From: CAZTPJ01 sp964614515
GTDB taxonomy: Bacteria; Planctomycetota; Phycisphaerae; Phycisphaerales; UBA1924
NCBI GenBank assembly: GCA_964614515.1
Contig: CAZTPJ010000085.1
Coordinates: forward strand, 1 to 14,948
DNA: 14,948 nucleotides
Direction of reading: 5' to 3'
Each line of letters opens with the position of its first letter. Positions within the stretch are counted from its first letter, which is position 1. Of the stretch, positions 7,484-13,642 are shown one piece after another. Below the pieces are notes generated by a model. That model saw nothing but the letters and a program-made list of their open reading frames with translations. It was not told the DNA's origin and made no database searches. The position numbers and the translations under genes are program-made.

Positions 7484-7685
7484 GGGAAGAGTACGCAGAG
7501 AACGCTGAGGTTGCGCAGACGCCGCGGAGTCGAAAGCCACCCGCGCGAACCGCCTTGCATCGCCGCAATATCCAAGAACCGGTGGCACAGGCGTCTCGCC
7601 TGTGCGCCTCCTCCGCCTCTTCCCTTCCAATGCCTTCCTCCGCGTTCTCTGCGAACCCTCTGTGATCTCTGCGTACTCCCTCTTA
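7484..7685. repeat. About 200-bp inverted-repeat element (MITE-like) between queF and yhaM
   Basis: The left arm, about 7484-7529 (GAGTACGCAGAGAACGC), and the right arm, about 7638-7685, are imperfect inverted copies. Read on the minus strand the right arm gives GGGAGTACGCAGAGATCAC and then TTCGCAGAGAACGCGGAG. Between the arms lie about 50 nt of unclassified sequence and family A hairpin copy 3. There is no transposase gene. The right arm ends exactly on the queF stop codon (TAA, 7683-7685). This 305-nt stretch between the two genes (7378-7682) holds no gene. Similar 'ctctgcg' repeats are, from memory, common in environmental bacterial genomes; that was not checked here. Confidence 0.66.
7581..7634 (+). 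repeat. Intergenic hairpin repeat, family A, copy 3 (longest copy)
   Basis: The perfect stem GCACAGGCG, loop TCT, CGCCTGTGC lies at 7585-7605. It is preceded by GGTG and followed by a long pyrimidine tract ending in CTTCCAATGCC. Copy 1 carries the same hairpin, tail and end in the opposite orientation, differing mainly by short gaps. It is nested inside the larger inverted-repeat element. Confidence 0.72.
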
Positions 7686-8063
7686 CGCCCGGAAGTGAGC
7701 CGGCGCCTCTCCATGCTCCGCACGAATCACCGAGCGAATCCCCCCCCTCCCGCGCCATGATGAATGCACCTGGAGCCATCGAGGCCTCATCAGCGCGACG
7801 AGATCATCGCGGATCAAGTTTGTCACGGCCTCATAAAACGCCCCCTCCTCCCGAAAGGATTGCAGGTACAACTTGAGGCTCTTGAGTTCGACGCACGCCC
7901 CCCCCTCGCGCCCGGCCCGCGGCTCAAAGCGAATCGTGATGACGCCAAAATCAGGATGCCCGGTCTTCGGGCAGCGCGAGGTGAACTCCTCGGCGATGTG
8001 TTCGATGACAAACGGCGCATCGGTGGGCGTGGGGAACGCTTCGAGCAGTGAAGGATCAGGCAT
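7683..8063 (-). CDS. queF: NADPH-dependent 7-cyano-7-deazaguanine reductase (QueF, short type)
   Basis: The enzyme reduces preQ0 nitrile to preQ1 in queuosine biosynthesis for tRNA. The product has 126 residues, close to the short single-domain QueF type. Catalytic Cys31 and Asp38 sit in FTSRCPKTGHPDFG, and the QueF hallmark ELKSLKLYLQSFREEG (59-74) follows. Glu78 corresponds to the substrate-binding Glu of the family. The residue before it, normally His in an F-H-E motif, is Tyr77 here (AFYEA). ATG 8063 is chosen because GAGAGGGAG at 8072-8080 lies 8 nt upstream; GTG 8072 is in frame but overlaps that site. The gene follows the TPR lipoprotein gene by 15 nt, so the two are probably co-transcribed. 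Its stop codon coincides with the end of an inverted-repeat element. Confidence 0.95.
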   Translation of the reverse strand: MPDPSLLEAFPTPTDAPFVIEHIAEEFTSRCPKTGHPDFGVITIRFEPRAGREGGACVELKSLKLYLQSFREEGAFYEAVTNLIRDDLVALMRPRWLQVHSSWRGRGGIRSVIRAEHGEAPAHFRA

Positions 8064-8071
8064 CGCGCACA

Positions 8072-8080
8072 CTCCCTCTC
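8072..8080 (-). promoter_or_regulatory. queF ribosome-binding site overlapping the upstream stop codon
   Basis: GAGAGGGAG on the minus strand begins inside the TGA stop (8081-8079) of the TPR lipoprotein gene and lies 8 nt before ATG 8063. It decides the queF start and suggests translational coupling of the two genes. Confidence 0.65.
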
Positions 8081-9074
8081 ACCGATATCGCGCGAGCAGG
8101 TCGATCACGGCCGGCTGCTCCGGGCGAATGCGCAGCGACTTGCGAAACGCCGCACGCGCCTCCTCAATCGAGGCGCGATCCGACTGGTTCGACAACACAT
8201 ACTTATTCAGATGGCACACGCCGATCCCGTTGTACGCCGGGTAGTGGCCCGGCTCAAGCTCGGCCGCACGCTTGAACGACTCGATCGCATCCTCAAACCG
8301 CCGCAGGTGGAAGTACGCCGCGCCCAGCCGCTCTCGTGCCACGGCCGAATCATGCGTCAGAACCAATCGTTCCAGGGCGCTGGCCATCTCCGCGTGGCGA
8401 CCGCTGCGCCCAAGGCTGTCCGCCAGATTCATCAGCAGGGGGGGGGTGAGTTCCATCAGTTCCGCGGCCTGCTGATACTCAACCACCGCCTCATCATGTC
8501 GCCCCAGCGCCGCATACATGGCGCCCAGGTTCACGCGCGACGGGCCATCCGTCGGGCGCAACTCCACCGCGCGCTGCGCAAACGCCAGCCCCTCGCGCGA
8601 TTCACCCATCTGCATGTACGCCGTCGCCAGGTTCAGATTCGCTTCCGCATCGTCGGGGCGAACGTCCAGCGCCTTGAGATAGGCCCGCACGGCCTCGGCC
8701 GCACGACCCAGCAACTGCAACATCAAACCGTGCCCATATTGCGCTTCAAACGATCGCGGTTCGAGCCGGGCCGCTTCGCCGTAACGCTCCGCGGCCATGG
8801 CGTGATCCCCGCGCTCGCGATAAATGTCCGCCGCGGCAAGGTACGCGACGGTGAGTTCCGGATTCTCGGCGATGGCTTCCTCAAACTCCACCAGCGCGGC
8901 ATCGACTTCGCCCTGATCGAGCAGAGTCACGGCCGACTGAAGGTGGCTCTGTCCCGCTTCGGGCGGGGGAGCCTCAGGCGCGGCATCTCGCCGGCTCGCG
9001 CATCCGGCCATCAGGCATCCAACCGTCAGGCATCCGGCCATCACCCACACGCCCATCCACGTTTGTTGCTTCAT
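8079..9074 (-). CDS. TPR-repeat lipoprotein
   Basis: The product has 331 residues. The N-terminus has a hydrophobic signal ending in a lipobox (LMAGC, Cys25), so it is probably exported and lipid-anchored. After a Pro/Ala-rich linker (about 30-42) come about seven tetratricopeptide repeats covering the rest; clear units are GEVDAALVEFEEAIAENPE, GDHAMAAERYGEAARLEPR, GRAAEAVRAYLKALDVRPD, GESREGLAFAQRAVELRPT and RRFEDAIESFKRAAELEPG. TPR domains bind proteins; the partner is unknown. The start at ATG 9074 is supported by GAGGTGAG 6 nt upstream. It lies 81 nt downstream of nfo and 15 nt upstream of queF on the same strand. A run of nine C on the coding strand (about 8438-8446, Pro-Pro-Leu) is a possible slippage or sequencing-error site, but the frame is intact. 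Confidence 0.9.
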   Translation of the reverse strand: MKQQTWMGVWVMAGCLTVGCLMAGCASRRDAAPEAPPPEAGQSHLQSAVTLLDQGEVDAALVEFEEAIAENPELTVAYLAAADIYRERGDHAMAAERYGEAARLEPRSFEAQYGHGLMLQLLGRAAEAVRAYLKALDVRPDDAEANLNLATAYMQMGESREGLAFAQRAVELRPTDGPSRVNLGAMYAALGRHDEAVVEYQQAAELMELTPPLLMNLADSLGRSGRHAEMASALERLVLTHDSAVARERLGAAYFHLRRFEDAIESFKRAAELEPGHYPAYNGIGVCHLNKYVLSNQSDRASIEEARAAFRKSLRIRPEQPAVIDLLARYR

Positions 9075-9155
9075 ATTCCGCTCACCTCATGCACCATGGT
9101 GTCAGCAAGCATACGGACCCGCCCGTGCCTGGGATCGCGTGCTGTGGGATGAACC

Positions 9156-10133
9156 CTATCGGTCATTCGCCCGGGTTCGTGTGCCTGTGCGGACGCGAAC
9201 CGTCGATTCGGACGGCTCGGACGTCGTGAGTTTGCGCAGGCGGCGGAGGTTGATCGTATCCAGGTTGGTCCCGCCCTCAGACTCACCCTTGGGCGTTTCG
9301 AGGATTTTCGGGATGTGTTCCAGGGCCGGATGACGAACGACTTCGGCGAATCCGGATTCTGCCAATCTCCGCGGTGTGCCGCCGATCGTGCCTTCACCGA
9401 TGTGCTCGTGGCGGTCGAGCCGACTTCCGCACGCCCCCTTGGAGTCGTTGAGATGCACGACGTGGAGGTTGTCAAGCCCGCAGGCCGTGTCAAAGGCCGA
9501 CATCACGGCCGTCGCCGAGCCTCGCGTCGAAAGATCGTGCCCGGCCGCGTGGGCGTGGCAGGTGTCGAAGCAGAAGCCGACTCGATGGGGCTGGCCGGTG
9601 GCTTCGACGATCATCGCGCGGAGACGGCCGAGTTGCTCGAACGGCCCGCCGAGGTTCGATCCCGAGCCGACCGTGTTTTCCAGGCAGGAAACGGTTTGAA
9701 ATCCGGCCGTGCGGGTGAGGATTTCTCGATACGCGGCCGTGATTCGCAAGAGGCCGTCGTCGATCGAAGATGTGGTGTAGGCGCCGGGATGGTGCACCAG
9801 ATGGGGGATGCCGAGCGTTTCGCATCGCTCAATCTCGATGGTCATCAGGTCGATCGACTTGGCCCACAACTCGTCATCCGGCGAGGCGAGATTGATGAGG
9901 TACGACGCGTGAGCGACGGTGCGGCCGACCGAGCCATCCCGGCCGCAGCCCGTGTCCCACCCCAACCGCGACACTTCGGCCTTCCATTCGGCCACGACGA
10001 CGTCATCGAGCGGCTTGACCTTCCACTGCTGCTGGTTTTTGGTGAACACCTGGACGGTGTCCATGTGCAGCCTCTCGGCCTCACGAAGAGCACCGGCGAG
10101 CGAGCCTGCGATGGAAAGGTGCGATCCGAACAT
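9156..10133 (-). CDS. nfo: Endonuclease IV (AP endonuclease)
   Basis: The enzyme cleaves DNA 5' to abasic sites in base-excision repair, using a three-zinc centre. The product has 325 residues against about 280 for typical bacterial members. All nine metal ligands can be placed: His75 (VAHASYL), His115 (HLVHHPGAY), Glu152 (CLENTVG), Asp190 and His193 (FCFDTCHAHAAG), His227 (VVHLNDSK), Asp240 and His242 (DRHEHIGEG) and Glu279 (ILETPKG). The N-terminus GSHLSIAGSL and the motif FTKNQQQW are family-typical, which supports the ATG at 10133. The final ~25 residues (TSEPSESTVRVRTGTRTRAN) are a Thr/Arg-rich tail beyond the fold. It is the first gene of a minus-strand run leading to the TPR lipoprotein and queF. 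The upstream side borders the repeat-rich gap region. Confidence 0.96.
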   Translation of the reverse strand: MFGSHLSIAGSLAGALREAERLHMDTVQVFTKNQQQWKVKPLDDVVVAEWKAEVSRLGWDTGCGRDGSVGRTVAHASYLINLASPDDELWAKSIDLMTIEIERCETLGIPHLVHHPGAYTTSSIDDGLLRITAAYREILTRTAGFQTVSCLENTVGSGSNLGGPFEQLGRLRAMIVEATGQPHRVGFCFDTCHAHAAGHDLSTRGSATAVMSAFDTACGLDNLHVVHLNDSKGACGSRLDRHEHIGEGTIGGTPRRLAESGFAEVVRHPALEHIPKILETPKGESEGGTNLDTINLRRLRKLTTSEPSESTVRVRTGTRTRANDR

Positions 10134-10156
10134 CCGGCGAGTGTAGTGGGTACCCC

Positions 10157-10222
10157 GTCACCCCGTGGCGGGCGATTGCGTAGCCAGCCACTCCGTGGCG
10201 AGTTCCAGTAGGAAGCGCGGCC
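10157..10222 (+). repeat. 66-bp intergenic repeat, family B, copy 1
   Basis: It matches 10331-10396 in the same orientation with about nine mismatches in 66 positions. Shared parts are CACCCCGTGGCGGG, TTGCGTAGCC and CCGTGGCGAGTTCC. Each copy holds a small palindrome (GCCAC, 3-nt loop, GTGGC). It begins about 25 nt upstream of the nfo start codon. Confidence 0.72.
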
Positions 10223-10327
10223 GGGGGGGTGGGGGTGGCGGCGGGGCGGTGGGGGCCGCGGTGCTTGGGGGGGGGGGGGGGGTTGGTTGGGGGGGGGGGG
10301 GGGCGGGGGGGGGGGGGNNNNNNNNNN
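10223..10327. other. Poly-G low-complexity tract and 10-N assembly gap
   Basis: Positions 10223-10317 are almost all G with scattered T and C, and get purer toward the gap. Positions 10318-10327 are ten N, a scaffold gap of unknown true length. The gradient into the gap suggests that the G-tract is at least partly a sequencing or assembly artefact. The gap lies between the two family B repeats, which would be hard to assemble through. No gene can be called here. Confidence 0.85.
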
Positions 10328-10330
10328 CCC

Positions 10331-10396
10331 GGCACCCCGTGGCGGGCTTTTGCGTAGCCTGCCACGCCGTGGCGAGTTCCTGTTGGAAGCCCGCCC
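10331..10396 (+). repeat. 66-bp intergenic repeat, family B, copy 2
   Basis: This is the direct repeat of 10157-10222, on the other side of the gap. Its right end merges into an inverted copy of the family C unit at 10385-10410. Confidence 0.72.
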
Positions 10397-10410
10397 GTGA
10401 GGGAGGGCTT
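10385..10410 (-). repeat. Family C repeat unit in inverted orientation
   Basis: Read on the minus strand it gives AAGCCCTCCCTCACGG, then GCGGGCTTCC. It differs by one base from the core of the tandem units at 10531-10648, but is inverted relative to them and about 120 nt away. Confidence 0.65.
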
Positions 10411-10530
10411 CGCGGCGGGGCGTTGCGTCCCGCGTTCATTCGTTTACCGCGTCGCGATTGATGAGGGTGCAGCCGGGCAGGTCGTCGTGACGCAGGGGAG
10501 CCTTTGGACTGCCGCGCCCCGCACCGGATC

Positions 10531-10648
10531 CAAGCCCTCCCTCACGGTCGGGCTTCCTACTCGCGGCGTGAGCCAAGCCCTCCCTCACGGTCGGGCTTCC
10601 TGCTCGGGGCGTGAGCCAAGCCCTCCCTCACGGTCGGGCTTCCTATGG
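10531..10648 (+). repeat. Three tandem 43-bp repeats, family C
   Basis: Units begin at 10531, 10574 and 10617, an exact period of 43 nt, with the last one partial. The core is CAAGCCCTCCCTCACGGTCG followed by GGCTTCCT; AAGCCC and GGGCTT are complementary and can form a stem with a 12-nt loop. The spacer between cores (CTCGCGGCGTGAG and CTCGGGGCGTGAG) differs by one base. The whole 10134-10912 stretch of 779 nt between nfo and the coiled-coil gene holds only these repeats, the gap and a possible promoter. Confidence 0.8.
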
Positions 10649-10839
10649 AATTGTGGCGAGTTTCCGAACGGTTTTCGTGCCGTTCCATCTCACTCGAATG
10701 AGTATTTCATGGTTCCGGCTTGACGCGGGGGTGTTGATCCGCGACACTTGCCCTTCCCCGTCGGCGGGCATCCGCCGTGGGTTCGGTGCGTACAGGGTGG
10801 TTACCGGATGAATCCTGCCTGCGATCGACGGGCCGGGGT

Positions 10840-10868
10840 TTTCCGAGAGACTGCGGACTTGGGATAAT
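10840..10868 (+). promoter_or_regulatory. Possible promoter of the coiled-coil/BRCT-like gene
   Basis: GATAAT at 10863-10868 matches the -10 consensus at five of six positions and lies 44 nt before the ATG at 10913. The -35 side at 17-nt spacing (TTTCCG, 10840-10845) is poor. An alternative is TTGACG near 10719 with a weak -10. The call is tentative. Confidence 0.32.
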
Positions 10869-10912
10869 CCGCTTCGCGCGAGAGGTGCTCGCCGGGAAAT
10901 GGAGATACGAAC

Positions 10913-12280
10913 ATGGCGGCTCGGACAGGCATGGGTGTTGGACTTGGGATCACGGTGGTGGTGTTGTCGCTGGCCAGCCTCGCGCTGTTCATCACGACGA
11001 TCGTCTTCCTGGCGCAGAAGCAGCGGGCGCAGACCGAACTGGCCGACATGCGCACGTCGATGAACGCGTTTGTCCGTTCGGGCGAGCGTGAGGCGGACGA
11101 TGTCAAGGCCGTGGTGCAGGCTGCCGCCGCCGCGAACAAGTCGGTCGTGGGATATCTGCGTGACGGCCTCGGCGACACGATCGGTCGCATCACGGGCGTT
11201 CGCACCGACACGCTCGATCAGATGCGCGGGAAACTTCAGCGGGTCAACGCGGCCGAGGGCGCGAACCTGATCGACGTGATCCGTGATCGCGATGCGCAGG
11301 TGGCGCGTCTGACCGCGGCGGTGCAGCAGGCCGAGGCGGCCGTGCAGCGCGCGCAGACGGATCTTCGCAACGAAGTGGAGCGTGTGCAGGCCCTGGAGCG
11401 CACGCACACGCAGACGCTCGCCGCGCTGACGCAGCAACTCGAAGCGTACAAGGGCGAGGTCGATTCCTATCGTGGGCGCACGGACGATCTTCAGAGTTTC
11501 ATGAACGCGCAGATCGAGCGGGCGCGGCAGTCGTTCGACGCGGAGAAGGAAGCCCTCGCGGGCCAGTTGCTCGACGCGAAGACCACCGTCGCGACGTTGC
11601 AGGATCAACTCAACAAACTCAAGGCCACGCGCACCGAAACGCTGCGCCCGACGGATGAATACGCCTTGGTTGACGGGCGCGTGATCGGCATGAACCCCGC
11701 CGAGAATCAGGTGTTCATCGACATCGGGCGACGCGACAAGGTCGTGCTGGGGATGCGTTTCCCGGTGTACGCGGATGCGGCCGCGATTCGGCCCGACGCG
11801 GAAGGCAACTATCCTCGCGGCAAGGCCGTGCTTGAGGTTGTTCGCATCGAAGACAATCAGTCGGTGGCCCGCGTGGTTCCTGGATCAGAGATTCGCGGGA
11901 ATCCGATCATTCGCGGGGATGTGATCGCCAATCCGCTGTATGACCCGCGCAAGGTCTACAAGTTCGTCGTGTTCGGCAACTTTGATCCCGAAGGTTCGGG
12001 GATCGCGACGCCGGCCGGGCGAGACCGTGTGGCGGCGATCGTGCAGCAGTGGGGCGGTCAGGTGATCGATGCGCTCGAGGGCGATGTGGACTTTCTCGTG
12101 CTTGGCGAGCGTCCGCTGATTCCTCCGCCGCCGTCATCGACCGCGCCCTTTGGCATTGTGCAGGAGTACATGCGGCTTCGCGGCGAGGCGGATACGTATG
12201 ATCGGCTGCTGGCGCAGGCGATCGCGACATCGGTGCCGGTGCTGAATCAGAATCGCCTTCGGACGTTGATCGGCAACTGA
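10913..12280 (+). CDS. Membrane-anchored coiled-coil protein with C-terminal BRCT-like domain
   Basis: The product has 455 residues and I do not recognise a named family. Residues about 9-34 form one strongly hydrophobic segment, a membrane anchor rather than a cleaved signal. Residues about 36-245 are Gln/Glu/Ala-rich heptad-like sequence, a long coiled coil. Residues about 245-340 look like a beta-rich domain (DGRVIGMNPAENQVFIDIG, GMRFPVY, IIRGDVIANPLYD). Residues 347-401 fit a BRCT pattern: YKFVVFGNF, a helix RDRVAAIVQQ, the Gly-Gly pair (WGGQV, 381-382) and VDFLVLGERP. A short helical tail follows. ATG 10913 has GGAG at 10901-10904, 8 nt upstream. The anchor, coiled coil and beta domain recall the layout of MreC-like envelope proteins, but there is no sequence match I can claim. 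Which side of the membrane the BRCT-like part faces is unknown. Confidence 0.82.
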   Translation: MAARTGMGVGLGITVVVLSLASLALFITTIVFLAQKQRAQTELADMRTSMNAFVRSGEREADDVKAVVQAAAAANKSVVGYLRDGLGDTIGRITGVRTDTLDQMRGKLQRVNAAEGANLIDVIRDRDAQVARLTAAVQQAEAAVQRAQTDLRNEVERVQALERTHTQTLAALTQQLEAYKGEVDSYRGRTDDLQSFMNAQIERARQSFDAEKEALAGQLLDAKTTVATLQDQLNKLKATRTETLRPTDEYALVDGRVIGMNPAENQVFIDIGRRDKVVLGMRFPVYADAAAIRPDAEGNYPRGKAVLEVVRIEDNQSVARVVPGSEIRGNPIIRGDVIANPLYDPRKVYKFVVFGNFDPEGSGIATPAGRDRVAAIVQQWGGQVIDALEGDVDFLVLGERPLIPPPPSSTAPFGIVQEYMRLRGEADTYDRLLAQAIATSVPVLNQNRLRTLIGN

Positions 12281-12337
12281 GGGTCGCGCAACACGGGTGA
12301 TCTGAACTGCCGATGGCACGCGGCGCTTGATCGGAAG

Positions 12338-12364
12338 CAGGCGGGCCGGACGCCTGTGCCGCCG
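12338..12364 (-). repeat. Intergenic hairpin repeat, family A, copy 5 (divergent)
   Basis: The stem CAGGCG with CGCCTG lies at 12338-12356, with a 7-nt loop (GGCCGGA). The flank CTGTGCCGCCG matches the family in inverted orientation. It is the least conserved copy. It sits between the coiled-coil gene and the acyltransferase gene, and an in-frame GTG at 12356 inside it is probably not used as a start. Confidence 0.5.
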
Positions 12365-12391
12365 TTATCGAGCCATGTCAGGGGGCGATGG

Positions 12392-13507
12392 GTGGGCCAG
12401 GGCGCTTCGAGCTGGATGCATGCGCCGACGTACATCGCCATTCGCATGGCGCTGGGCACGGTGATGACGTGTCCGCCGCAGGAGGCGATGCGCATCGCCG
12501 GGGCCATCGGGCGCACCTATGGCGGCTCGCGCATCAACACACGACGGCTGCAACGCGCGATCGACCACCTCCAGATCGCGTTTCCAGATTGGACACCCGA
12601 GCAACGGCGCGACTGCGCCATCGGAAGTTATGAGCACCTGTTCCGCCTCGGGGCGGAGGTGGCCTACGGCCCGCGACTGCTCACCGAAGATGGGTGGCGA
12701 AACCACATCCACGTCAGTCGCATCGAAGCGGCCGTGCGCACGCTGATCGAAGGCCGTCCGGTTGTGCTCATCACCGGGCACTGTGGCAATTGGGAAGTTC
12801 TGGGCTTTACGATCGCGCTGCTTGGGTTTCCGATGCATGCGTTGTATCGGCCACTGGATTCGCGCCCTCTGGATCGCTGGGTTCGTCAGACGCGGGCGCG
12901 GCGCGGGCTGATCCTCGTCGACAAGTTCGGCGCGGTCAACAAACTGCCACAGTTGATGCACGCAGGTGCGCCGGCCGGATTCGTCGCGGATCAGAACGGG
13001 GGTGATCGCGGCGTGTTCGTGCCGTTTTTCAATCGCCTCGCGAGTACGTACAAGGCCATTGGCCTGCTGGCGATGCAGTTCGGGGCGACCGTGGTCTGCG
13101 GGTGCGCGAGGCACATCGAATCCGCCAGCGAACTCACGGATGATCCGCGCGAGGCGGCGCGAATCCGCGCAGCCTCGCGAGGCCTGTTGTATTCGATGGA
13201 ACTCCATGATGTCTTTGGCCCGGCAGAGTGGGAGGCGCACGAGGATTCGCTGTTTTATCTGACGGCCAGATATCGTCGGGCGATGGAACAGATGGTTCGT
13301 ACCGCGCCGTCACAATATCTATGGATGCATCGTTCGTGGCGCAGTCGCCCGCCACACGAACGACAGGGCAAGCCCTTCCCGGCCCGCCTGGAGGCACACC
13401 TGCGCGGGCTTCCGTGGCTGACAGAGGCCGATATCGAACGAATCAAAGATCAATCCGCCCGCGATGCGCAGCGCTTGGCGGAAACCGGGGCGACGAAGCT
13501 CTCGTAA
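12392..13507 (+). CDS. LpxL/HtrB-family lysophospholipid or lipid A acyltransferase
   Basis: The enzyme likely transfers a fatty acyl chain from acyl-ACP or acyl-CoA to a lipid A-like or phospholipid acceptor at the inner membrane. From GTG 12392 it has 371 residues, a little longer than the ~300 of typical members. The catalytic H-x4-E motif is His130-Glu135 (ITGHCGNWEVLG). Further family blocks are FVADQNGGDRGVFVPFF and, near the end, QYLWMHRSWRSRPP. The N-terminus (APTYIAIRMALGTVM) is moderately hydrophobic. GTG 12392 is chosen because AGGGGG lies 6 nt upstream; ATG 12416 is a reasonable alternative, and GTG 12356 lies inside a repeat. The acceptor lipid cannot be told from sequence. It is 111 nt downstream of the coiled-coil gene on the same strand, and both act at the envelope. 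Confidence 0.9.
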   Translation: MGQGASSWMHAPTYIAIRMALGTVMTCPPQEAMRIAGAIGRTYGGSRINTRRLQRAIDHLQIAFPDWTPEQRRDCAIGSYEHLFRLGAEVAYGPRLLTEDGWRNHIHVSRIEAAVRTLIEGRPVVLITGHCGNWEVLGFTIALLGFPMHALYRPLDSRPLDRWVRQTRARRGLILVDKFGAVNKLPQLMHAGAPAGFVADQNGGDRGVFVPFFNRLASTYKAIGLLAMQFGATVVCGCARHIESASELTDDPREAARIRAASRGLLYSMELHDVFGPAEWEAHEDSLFYLTARYRRAMEQMVRTAPSQYLWMHRSWRSRPPHERQGKPFPARLEAHLRGLPWLTEADIERIKDQSARDAQRLAETGATKLS

Positions 13508-13580
13508 GGGTGAGGTGGGCGAGGTCCGGGCCGTGGCGGTGCGTCACGGCTTGAAGACTACACTTGCCTATCGGCCCAGA

Positions 13581-13631
13581 CGGCTTGGCGGCCCCGCCGC
13601 AGAGCCGCAGGCGCCCCCGGCCGTGGCCGGG
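13581..13631 (+). promoter_or_regulatory. Two GC-rich hairpins just upstream of the response regulator
   Basis: The first hairpin (13581-13607) pairs CGGCT with AGCCG and, inside it, GGCG with CGCC. The second (13616-13631) pairs CCCGGCC with GGCCGGG around a 2-nt loop and ends 1 nt before the AGGAGG ribosome-binding site (13633-13638). They could end transcription of the acyltransferase gene or limit access to the ribosome-binding site. No U-run follows either stem. Confidence 0.42.
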
Positions 13632-13642
13632 TAGGAGGTTCC

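Noticed and set aside
7378..7779. N-terminal extension of the YhaM-like gene up to 7779
   Set aside because: It would translate an inverted-repeat element and overlap queF; the family homology begins at the ATG with a good ribosome-binding site at 7377.
8211..9152. A 313-codon plus-strand open frame opposite the TPR lipoprotein
   Set aside because: It is a shadow of a gene with a lipobox and clear TPR units; the product is Arg/His-rich and featureless.
10165..10461. Open frames rich in Gly or Pro across the poly-G tract
   Set aside because: They read through ten N and low-complexity sequence and have no credible start or domain.
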